NCBI GenBank assembly: GCA_021300075.1
Contig: JAJTIB010000198.1
Coordinates: forward strand, 1 to 12,240
Direction: 5' to 3'
DNA length: 12,240 nucleotides
Source: Rickettsiales bacterium
GTDB taxonomy: Bacteria; Pseudomonadota; Alphaproteobacteria; Rickettsiales; UBA3002
Shown here: positions 6,882-12,240 of the stretch, piece after piece
Layout of the letters: every line of letters starts with the position of its first letter
Numbering within the stretch: position 1 is the first letter of the stretch
Position numbers and translations under genes: made by a program
Notes under the pieces: generated by a model
Databases searched by the model: none
Told to the model about the DNA's origin: nothing
What the model saw: the letters and a program-made list of their open reading frames with translations, nothing else

Positions 6882-6885
6882 GGAG
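6882..6885 (+). promoter_or_regulatory. Shine-Dalgarno GGAG deciding the porin start
   Basis: GGAG ends nine bases before the ATG at 6895. The frame is also open from a GTG at 6841, but the ATG gives a clean Sec signal peptide directly at the N-terminus, so 6895 is chosen. Confidence 0.7.
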
Positions 6886-6894
6886 ATCCTCGCC

Positions 6895-8208
6895 ATGCGT
6901 TCAACCGCCTTATTGCTTGCTGCGATGCTGATGACAACTTCTTTCTCCGCTGTGGCAAAAGAGGGTGAGCTTGATGATCGCATGCGTGTGGATGAGAGCG
7001 AGCAGGTGCGTTCACCCAATTTCGCGCCCGAACCGTTTGACGACCGGTTGCTGGGCGATCTGGGCGGGCTTCGCACCACGCTGGCCGAATACGGCGTCGA
7101 TTTCGGCATCGAATATACGGCGGATTTTTGGTATGTTGCTGACGGCGGGCTCAATACCGGCTCCAACTATCTTGATAATCTTTTTCTGTTTCTCGATATT
7201 GATGGCGCGAAGGCGTATGGCATCGAGGGCAATACGGTACGCATCAATTTCCTCAATAATAATGGCGGCCACCCCAATAACCGCATCGGCAGTATTGAGG
7301 GCATTGATAACATCGAAACCGAAACCAACACTTTCAAGCTCTACGAACTCTGGATGCAGCAGAAATTCTATGACGATCGCGCCTCGGTACTGCTTGGGCT
7401 TTACGACCTCAACTCGGAATTTTTCTATACCGACATGTCGGCCAATTTCCTGAAGCCCACTTTTGAGACCAATCAGGAAATCGCCCAGACTGGCCAGAAC
7501 GGTCCGGGCGTATTTCCCACGACTGGCCTTGCAGCGCGGTTGCAATTCAACCCCACGGAAGTGACATATATTCAAGCCATCGTGATGGAGGGCGAGCCGG
7601 GCAACGCCGATAATCCGCACGGCACGCAGATTAATTTAGACGATGATGAGGGGGTGTTGCTGGTAGGTGAAATCGGTTTTACGCCCGGTGTGACCGACGC
7701 GGGCGCGTTCAATAAATTCGCCCTCGGTGTCTGGCAATATAGCCAGTCCTTTGACGATCAATTGGAGGTGGATGCGGGTGGCAACCCCATTCCCCGTGAC
7801 AGTGAGGGCATCTATGCGCTGTCGAGTTACCGTTTTTACGAAGACGAAACAACCGGGCAGAATTTCGGCGCGTTTCTTCGTGGCGGGGTAGGGGATGGCG
7901 ACACGGCGCAGACCAAATGGTCCTACACCGCCGGTGTCGTGGCGGGCGGCTGGGTTGCGAATCGTCCCGAGGGTGAATTCGGCCTCGGCATGTCACAGGC
8001 GCAGAACAGCGATAAATATATGGACGTCGTCGCTGCCGCAGGCGAAGCCTCCGACCGGAGGGAAACCGGCCTCGAATTCTATTACCGCGATACGATTATC
8101 CCCGGCCTCATCCTGCAGCCGGACGTGCAGTATATCATCAACCCCGGCACGAATCCGGAGGTCGATAACGCAATGGCCTTTGCGCTCAGAGCGGCGTTGA
8201 CGTTCTAG
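6895..8208 (+). CDS. Carbohydrate-selective porin, OprB family
   Basis: A 437-residue outer-membrane beta-barrel porin of the OprB type, which lets sugars and other small solutes through the outer membrane. Residues 1-21 form a Sec signal peptide (MRSTALLLAAMLMTTSFSAVA) with predicted cleavage after AVA. The mature part begins acidic, then shows the OprB opening GDLGGLRTTLAEYGVDFGIEY. Next come the LYELWMQQKF strand, LLGLYDLNSEFFYTDMSA and, near the end, LEFYYRDTIIPGLILQPDVQYIINPG. It ends in LRAALTF with the C-terminal phenylalanine that outer-membrane barrels need for BAM assembly. It is transcribed alone from the divergent region. The true substrate is unknown, since many OprB members are assigned by similarity only. 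The TAG stop overlaps the stop of devA on the other strand. Confidence 0.93.
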   Translation: MRSTALLLAAMLMTTSFSAVAKEGELDDRMRVDESEQVRSPNFAPEPFDDRLLGDLGGLRTTLAEYGVDFGIEYTADFWYVADGGLNTGSNYLDNLFLFLDIDGAKAYGIEGNTVRINFLNNNGGHPNNRIGSIEGIDNIETETNTFKLYELWMQQKFYDDRASVLLGLYDLNSEFFYTDMSANFLKPTFETNQEIAQTGQNGPGVFPTTGLAARLQFNPTEVTYIQAIVMEGEPGNADNPHGTQINLDDDEGVLLVGEIGFTPGVTDAGAFNKFALGVWQYSQSFDDQLEVDAGGNPIPRDSEGIYALSSYRFYEDETTGQNFGAFLRGGVGDGDTAQTKWSYTAGVVAGGWVANRPEGEFGLGMSQAQNSDKYMDVVAAAGEASDRRETGLEFYYRDTIIPGLILQPDVQYIINPGTNPEVDNAMAFALRAALTF

Positions 8209-8900
8209 GTGTTGTTGGTTGCATTCTCTGGTGCGATGATACCATCCTCAAGCGTCACTACCCGGTCGGCCATATCAAGAATGCGGTAATCATGGGTGAC
8301 GAGTAAAATGGTGCAGCCCTGTTCGCGCGCGAGACGCTGTAAAATCTCCACCGCCTCCTGCCCGTTTTTCTTATCGAGCGAGGCGGTCGGTTCATCTGCC
8401 AGAATGAGTTTGGGGTTGCCCACAAGCGCGCGGGCAATGGAGACGCGCTGGCGCTGCCCGCCCGAAAGCTGCTGCGGCTTGTAATGGATGCGATGTTCCA
8501 GCCCTACGGCTTTAAGCATGGCCGCGCCACGCGCCTGACGCTCGGTTTCGCTTAAGCCGTTATGCAGCTCGAGGGTGAGGCAGACATTCTGCAGCGCAGT
8601 CAGCGCATCCATAAGATTATGCTGCTGGAAGATAAACCCGATCTGCCGCCGCGCCGCCATGCGTGTGGCTTCGCTGCTACCTGCCAGTTCTTCCCCGAAA
8701 ATCCGGATGGAGCCTTCTTCTGCCCTGCGTAACCCGCCAATCAGGGTGAGGAGCGTCGTTTTGCCAGAGCCCGAAGGGCCGGTCATAATCACGATCTCTC
8801 CTCGGGCGATGGTGAGGTCAATATGTTTGAGCACCTGAAAGCGCAGGTCGCCTTCACCGAAATAGAAGTTGAGATTTTGGATCTGGATGGCGGGAGTCAT
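8205..8900 (-). CDS. devA: DevA-type ABC exporter ATPase
   Basis: A 231-residue ATP-binding subunit that powers a MacB/Lol-like exporter with the permease and membrane-fusion protein encoded upstream. It carries Walker A GPSGSGKTT (41-49), the Q-loop at Gln92 (FIFQQHNL), signature LSGGQRQR (145-152), Walker B LILADEPTASLD (165-176) with catalytic Glu170, and the switch His203 (VTHDYR). The QQHNLMDALTALQNV stretch is characteristic of the DevA family of heterocyst glycolipid exporters. AAGGA (8910-8914) lies nine bases before the ATG at 8900, at the very edge of the long palindrome. It is the last gene of the devB-devC-devA operon, but unlike devB-devC it is not coupled by overlap. Its TAG stop shares the bases CTAG with the porin stop. 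Confidence 0.94.
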   Translation of the reverse strand: MTPAIQIQNLNFYFGEGDLRFQVLKHIDLTIARGEIVIMTGPSGSGKTTLLTLIGGLRRAEEGSIRIFGEELAGSSEATRMAARRQIGFIFQQHNLMDALTALQNVCLTLELHNGLSETERQARGAAMLKAVGLEHRIHYKPQQLSGGQRQRVSIARALVGNPKLILADEPTASLDKKNGQEAVEILQRLAREQGCTILLVTHDYRILDMADRVVTLEDGIIAPENATNNT

Positions 8901-8909
8901 CGATAGTTT

Positions 8910-8914
8910 TCCTT
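8910..8914 (-). promoter_or_regulatory. devA Shine-Dalgarno at the palindrome boundary
   Basis: On the minus strand AAGGA directly follows the terminal GCGTCT arm of the 120-bp palindrome and is nine bases from the devA ATG. Folding of the palindrome in the mRNA would end immediately beside this site. Confidence 0.55.
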
Positions 8915-9033
8915 AGACGCATTTATGGGGAGGGATTTATAGGAATGCCCGCCCACAGAACCGGAATGTAGCAGCGCTACATGAGGATTCGAGGACGGAC
9001 ATGACGACGAAATCACCCCTAGAAATGCGTCTA
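8914..9033. repeat. 120-bp long imperfect palindrome (MITE-like) in the dev operon
   Basis: The base of the palindrome is a perfect 11-bp inverted repeat, TAGACGCATTT (8914-8924) with AAATGCGTCTA (9023-9033). Its tip is a perfect 7-bp stem, ATGTAGC (8966-8972) with GCTACAT (8976-8982), around an AGC loop. Both share a centre at about 8974. In between, the arms remain similar (GGGG and GATTT blocks; CATGTCCGTCC against AATGCCCGCCC; GAATCCTCATG against GAACCGGAATG). The whole is therefore one long degenerate hairpin with no coding content. It fills nearly all of the 142-base gap between devC and devA. Size, terminal repeats and internal decay suggest a non-autonomous mobile or dispersed repeat. 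A purely regulatory RNA hairpin is the alternative. Confidence 0.75.
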
Positions 9034-9042
9034 GATTAAGCA

Positions 9043-10212
9043 TCAGAACATGTCCGCTGGGTTGGCCGATTTGAGTTTACGAATCGCAAGAAAGCCCGAG
9101 AGAAAACACATGACAAACACCATCAGAAACACGGTGATGATTTTGCCAAGCGGCAATGGCATGGGGATGTAAATCACCGATTCAGAGAGGTGATAAAGTG
9201 CGGCCGCAATAGCAAGGCCGGGGAAAAACCCCAGCACCGCCAGAATGGCAGAGGCGGAAAACACCACCGCCACCAGATATCCATGCGGATAGCCCATGGC
9301 TTTAAGGGTTGCATATTCGCGAATATGGTTGGCGATATCGGTGAAGAGAATCTGGTACACGATGACCATGCCGACCACCAGCCCCACCACCAGCCCCATG
9401 CCGAAAATGAAGCCCACAGGGGCGACCTCGCGCCAGTATTTCTGCTCAAACGCCACAAGATCAGCGAAGGTGAAGACATGCACGCTTTCATCGAGCAGAT
9501 TTTCCAGATCCTGCTTCACGGTTGCTACATCCGCGCCGGAGTTTAACTGCACAACCCCGACATCCACATAGCTTGGGTTGCGATCGCGGAACATGCGGAA
9601 GAAATTCGTATCACTGGTGATGATATTACCATCTGCCGCAAAGGAGGTTCCAAGCACCATCACCCCCGCCACCCGCACCCGCCGGTCATTCACCTCGGTG
9701 AAGACGGGGCCCTTTTCCATCAGTTCGGTAATGGGGCCAAATTCCGGGCGCGAGGCTTTGTCGAACAGCACGGTATCGGCTTCGGATAACTGGCGGGCGA
9801 AGGGGGCTACTTCACTGGCGTTAAAGACTCCGGCATCGGGGTCAACGCCGTAGACCATCAAGGTGCGCTTGGTGTGGGTGATGGGATTTTTCCACACCGG
9901 CATCCCGATATAAAGCGGGGTAACTCTCGCAACATCGGGATGCGACAGCGTGCGCATCATTTCGCGGCGATCAAAAGGGTTAGTGCGCCAGAGCGCCTCC
10001 GTCTGGCGGTGGAGGATGAAAATATCCCCCGTCATTTTATTGGGCGCGCTGACGGCAGCGGCAAACAGCGCGTCGCGAAATCCCATCTGCATGAAGACAA
10101 GCATGGTCGCAAAGACCACGCCAAGTGTGGCGGCCAGCAGCTTGTTGCGGTCATGAATCAGCTGCCGCCAGGCCAGGCGCGAAGCAAAACGCAGTGTGGA
10201 TAGAGGCGTCAC
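9043..10212 (-). CDS. devC: DevC-type ABC exporter permease
   Basis: A 389-residue inner-membrane permease of the FtsX/MacB type. An N-terminal membrane segment (about 25-45, KLLAATLGVVFATMLVF) is followed by a large periplasmic domain (about 50-262). Three further segments lie at about 265-290, 312-340 and 357-377. The loop TDIANHIREYATLKAMGY (291-308) is the conserved FtsX-type coupling region that contacts the ATPase. QMGFRDALF near the start matches DevC proteins. The start codon is GTG at 10212, and GTGA overlaps the devB stop by four bases, so translation is coupled. The stop at 9043-9045 is followed by the long palindrome before devA. It works with DevA and DevB to export a substrate from the inner membrane. 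In cyanobacteria this is a glycolipid, but here it is unknown. Confidence 0.93.
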   Translation of the reverse strand: MTPLSTLRFASRLAWRQLIHDRNKLLAATLGVVFATMLVFMQMGFRDALFAAAVSAPNKMTGDIFILHRQTEALWRTNPFDRREMMRTLSHPDVARVTPLYIGMPVWKNPITHTKRTLMVYGVDPDAGVFNASEVAPFARQLSEADTVLFDKASRPEFGPITELMEKGPVFTEVNDRRVRVAGVMVLGTSFAADGNIITSDTNFFRMFRDRNPSYVDVGVVQLNSGADVATVKQDLENLLDESVHVFTFADLVAFEQKYWREVAPVGFIFGMGLVVGLVVGMVIVYQILFTDIANHIREYATLKAMGYPHGYLVAVVFSASAILAVLGFFPGLAIAAALYHLSESVIYIPMPLPLGKIITVFLMVFVMCFLSGFLAIRKLKSANPADMF

Positions 10213-11159
10213 GGGTAAATCCGCACATCCACTTGCAGATAGATCATATTGCGTAACATGGCCGCATCCTCCTGTGGCACGGTGATGCGTACCTCAATAA
10301 TGCGGTTATCGCGGTTCGCCAGCGGATCGGTGTTGTTGAGATCATTCTTATAAACCTGAAACCCGAGCTCGCGCACCGTGCCGGTGATGGTTCTGCCAAG
10401 GCCGCGGATGGTGATCTCTGCTTTCTGCCCCGGCTTCACCCGCGCAATGTCGCGTTCATAGACTTCTGCCACCACGTCAAGCGCGGCCAGATTCGCCATT
10501 TCCACCACGCCCGAATCCCCCACGCGCTCACCCGGCCAGCTATGTATTTTGAGAATCGTCCCCGAGATGGGCGCCGTGACGGTAGTCTGCTTCACTTCTT
10601 CTTCCGCCAGCACCACGCGGGATTTTTCGGCCTCAAGCTCGGCCCGAAGTGCGGCGATATTCGCACTGGCCTGTTCGGCGCGATTCTGCGCCTCGTCTTT
10701 ACGCGCAACCGATGCGGCGTTGGTGAGAGCCAGTTTTCGGTAGCGCTCAAACTCGCGTCTGGCGGTGCGTTCCTCGGCGATTTGCGCGTTGAGCCTGCCC
10801 TCAATCACCCCGATACCTGCTTTCGCGGTTTCAAGCGCGGCGCGCTTGCGGCCATGGTCGCTGAAGGTGACAATGAGATCTCCTGCTTTGACTTCTTGCC
10901 CTTCTGCGACATGCAGAATTTCAACCCGCGCCCCGTCCGGCCCGGCATCATGCGAGACATGTACCACGCGCGAGCGCGGCTCAATGCGCCCCAGCGCGCC
11001 GACACCGCTCGTATCGTTGGCAGGTAATGGTTGCGATATTTCAGATGATGCGGAGGAGGTGGCAGTGGTGACTACAGATTCCGTATTCCCCGAAAAGAAC
11101 CACCAGCCGCCCGCAGCAGCAGCGAGCAATACCATCACCACAAGGATTTTTTTTATCAT
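10209..11159 (-). CDS. devB: DevB-type membrane fusion protein (HlyD family)
   Basis: A 316-residue periplasmic adaptor that links the DevC/DevA transporter to an outer-membrane channel. Residues 5-22 (ILVVMVLLAAAAGGWWFF) form a single membrane anchor or uncleaved signal, followed by a Ser/Thr-rich linker. The family motif GALGRIEPRS (54-63) opens the first half of the lipoyl domain (EILHVAEGQEVKAGDLI). A helical hairpin of about 105-190, rich in Ala/Glu/Arg, precedes the second half (TVTAPISGTILKIHSWPGE, 193-211). The beta-barrel part ends in VDVRIYP. It is short, with a modest hairpin, as in DevB. No TolC-type gene is in this window. It is the first gene of the operon. GTCAGGGTGG lies just upstream of the ATG at 11159 as a weak ribosome-binding site. 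Confidence 0.93.
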   Translation of the reverse strand: MIKKILVVMVLLAAAAGGWWFFSGNTESVVTTATSSASSEISQPLPANDTSGVGALGRIEPRSRVVHVSHDAGPDGARVEILHVAEGQEVKAGDLIVTFSDHGRKRAALETAKAGIGVIEGRLNAQIAEERTARREFERYRKLALTNAASVARKDEAQNRAEQASANIAALRAELEAEKSRVVLAEEEVKQTTVTAPISGTILKIHSWPGERVGDSGVVEMANLAALDVVAEVYERDIARVKPGQKAEITIRGLGRTITGTVRELGFQVYKNDLNNTDPLANRDNRIIEVRITVPQEDAAMLRNMIYLQVDVRIYP

Positions 11160-11274
11160 ACCACCCTGACCGGAAATGTTGTAGCGGTGCTTGCTATATC
11201 AGACTTCTGTGGCATTGCAAACCAGCCGCGCAAAACCGCTTGAATTTCTTCGCCCGGACGACTAATCAGCCACT
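11160..11274. promoter_or_regulatory. Divergent intergenic region, devB / aminotransferase
   Basis: These 115 bases separate two divergently read genes. On the minus strand TTGCAA (11215-11220) and TATAGC (11193-11198), spaced by 16 bases, make a fair promoter for devBCA, listed separately. For the aminotransferase I see only a weak TTGAAT (11240-11245), and no clear ribosome-binding site before its ATG at 11275. No inverted repeat of note is visible. Confidence 0.5.
11193..11220 (-). promoter_or_regulatory. Candidate sigma70-type promoter for devBCA
   Basis: TTGCAA (-35, 11215-11220) and TATAGC (-10, 11193-11198) each match four of six consensus bases with a 16-base spacer. The predicted start near 11186 gives a leader of about 27 bases to the devB ATG, a normal length. 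Confidence 0.42.
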
Positions 11275-12240
11275 ATGCTTCGTAGCTTTGATTATACCGC
11301 ACCTGCCGTGCCACGTTCTTCGCCCACCATGACGGCGGCGAATCTTGCAGCAAAAGCGCGGGCACTCGGCATTACGGTTGAAGTATTCACCATCGGTGAT
11401 TTATTTCCCAAGCCTGCCGAATCTGAGATTCAGGGCTGGGTCAAACGCCTGCGCGAGGCGGCGGCCGCGTCACCCAAAGAGCCGCGCTTTCAGCTGCGCC
11501 CCGCCATGCGCGAACGTGCATACTCCGAGACGGGCGGACTGCCAAGCCTGCGTGAACAGATTGCGCTGAGTTTCGTGGCCGATACCGGCCAGCCAGTCAC
11601 CGCCGCGGATGTGCGCTGCGGCAATGGCGGCAAAGGCGCGCTCACGGGCGCGTTTGCCTATCTTGCGGGCGTAAAAACCCCAACCATCCTCATGGCCGCC
11701 CCCGGCTGGCCGACCAATTACGACATGTTTCCAGCAGGTGCGCGTATTGTGGAAATCGATACGAATGGACGCGGGCTGATGACGCCCGAGGAGCTTGCGG
11801 CGGCACTCACGCACGTGCCTGAGCCTTCTGTCATTCTCATCAACGCGCCTTCAAACCCCACCGGCGCTAATTATTCGGCCAGTGAGCGCGAGGCGCTGCT
11901 GCAGGTGGTGGCCGACAAAACCACCCGCACGCTGGTGGCGTTTGATGACCCCTACGGCAAGCTGGTTTTTGATCAGGAACCCTATGACATCACCCGCGTG
12001 CTGCAGCGCGGCGCGGTGGAAAAATCGTTGTTTGCGGCGGGGCGGATTGCGGTGTTCCGCACGGCCTCGAAAGAATATGGCATGGCCGGGTCGCGCGTGG
12101 GCTGGGTGGTTACGAAAAACGCCGAACTGCTTACCAGTTTGCAGAACTATAATGAATCCAAAGGTGGTGGGGTTTCCTCCGGCTCGCAGCTCGAGGTACA
12201 GGCGGCGCTGATGTTCGGGGATGATTTTATCACCCACACC
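11275..12240 (+). CDS. Class I/II PLP-dependent aminotransferase, 5' part
   Basis: An open frame of 322 codons runs from the ATG at 11275 to the window end without a stop, so about 60-100 residues are missing. It belongs to the aspartate aminotransferase fold (fold type I). Landmarks are YSETGGLPSLREQI (the Tyr and Gly near the substrate pocket), CGNGGKGALTGAF for phosphate binding, and NAPSNPTG with Asn194 contacting PLP. FDDPYGKLVF follows, where Asp224 should pair with the pyridine nitrogen and Tyr227 with O3'. The Schiff-base lysine is Lys266 in ASKEYGMAGSR, followed by Arg274 (phosphate). The N-terminus and the FDDPYG motif (instead of the usual DEIY) are somewhat divergent, so the amino-acid specificity cannot be assigned. 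It is divergent from devBCA. The start lacks a good Shine-Dalgarno, but the in-frame upstream region offers no better one. Confidence 0.9.
   Translation, partial: MLRSFDYTAPAVPRSSPTMTAANLAAKARALGITVEVFTIGDLFPKPAESEIQGWVKRLREAAAASPKEPRFQLRPAMRERAYSETGGLPSLREQIALSFVADTGQPVTAADVRCGNGGKGALTGAFAYLAGVKTPTILMAAPGWPTNYDMFPAGARIVEIDTNGRGLMTPEELAAALTHVPEPSVILINAPSNPTGANYSASEREALLQVVADKTTRTLVAFDDPYGKLVFDQEPYDITRVLQRGAVEKSLFAAGRIAVFRTASKEYGMAGSRVGWVVTKNAELLTSLQNYNESKGGGVSSGSQLEVQAALMFGDDFITHT

Larger units (their letters stand above)
6660..6894. promoter_or_regulatory. Divergent control region between FAD operon and porin
   Basis: These 235 non-coding bases must hold the promoters for the leftward lipid-modification operon and the rightward porin. 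I see two overlapping candidate promoters at 6762-6796 and a near-palindrome at 6829-6843, each listed separately. No regulator gene sits next to it. I looked for a TGATC-type ECF sigma (RpoE/ChrR-like) motif at sensible distance from the operon start and found none that convinced me. The porin Shine-Dalgarno is at 6882-6885. Confidence 0.6.

Noticed and set aside
7012..7620. 202-residue minus-strand ORF antisense to the porin
   Set aside because: The porin has a signal peptide, OprB motifs and a C-terminal Phe. The antisense ORF has nothing recognisable.
10542..11027. 161-residue + strand ORF opposite devB
   Set aside because: It is a shadow of the devB helical hairpin and lipoyl region, without supporting signals.

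Overview
The window holds eleven protein-coding genes and no RNA genes that I can see. The proteins look alphaproteobacterial: an OprB-type porin, a DevBCA-type ABC exporter, and a FAD-oxidoreductase/DUF1365/CFA-type methyltransferase/DUF3833 cluster. GC content is moderate (roughly mid-50s percent by eye). The genus cannot be fixed from the sequence. Everything looks chromosomal and largely core or housekeeping. No transposase, integrase, CRISPR array or phage gene is visible.

Layout, left to right. (1) The 3' part of ahcY (S-adenosylhomocysteine hydrolase, + strand) is cut by the left edge and is followed by a GC-rich putative terminator. (2) A complete YheS-like ABC-F ATPase lies on the + strand. 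(3) A convergent 163-bp gap carries two perfect hairpins. (4) A tight four-gene minus-strand operon is transcribed right to left: FAD oxidoreductase, then DUF1365, CFA-type methyltransferase and DUF3833. Its genes overlap by 10, 4 and 8 nt. (5) A 235-bp divergent control region precedes an OprB-family porin on the + strand. (6) The porin stop codon and the devA stop codon share one CTAG. (7) A minus-strand devB-devC-devA exporter operon follows. devB and devC overlap by GTGA, but devC and devA are separated by a 120-bp long imperfect palindrome that looks like a MITE or dispersed repeat. (8) A 115-bp divergent promoter region leads to a class I/II aminotransferase on the + strand, whose 3' end is beyond the window.

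How the genes fit together. The operon of part 4 is a lipid-modification module. The methyltransferase uses S-adenosylmethionine on unsaturated phospholipid acyl chains, and the FAD enzyme and DUF1365 protein probably act on the same acyl chain. The same gene trio is known in mycobacteria (ufaA1 region) and in Rhodobacter-type furan fatty acid synthesis. AhcY at the left edge removes the S-adenosylhomocysteine that such methyltransferases release, but its proximity may be chance. DevB (membrane fusion), DevC (permease) and DevA (ATPase) form a tripartite exporter, possibly for a lipid or glycolipid, with an outer-membrane TolC partner encoded elsewhere.

The most unusual features are the concentric 120-bp palindrome inside the dev operon (it also abuts or supplies the devA ribosome-binding site), a 46-bp concentric palindrome between the convergent units, and active-site substitutions in the CFA-type methyltransferase. 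I found no wholly new system. The lipid-modification operon and the palindromic element are the best leads.
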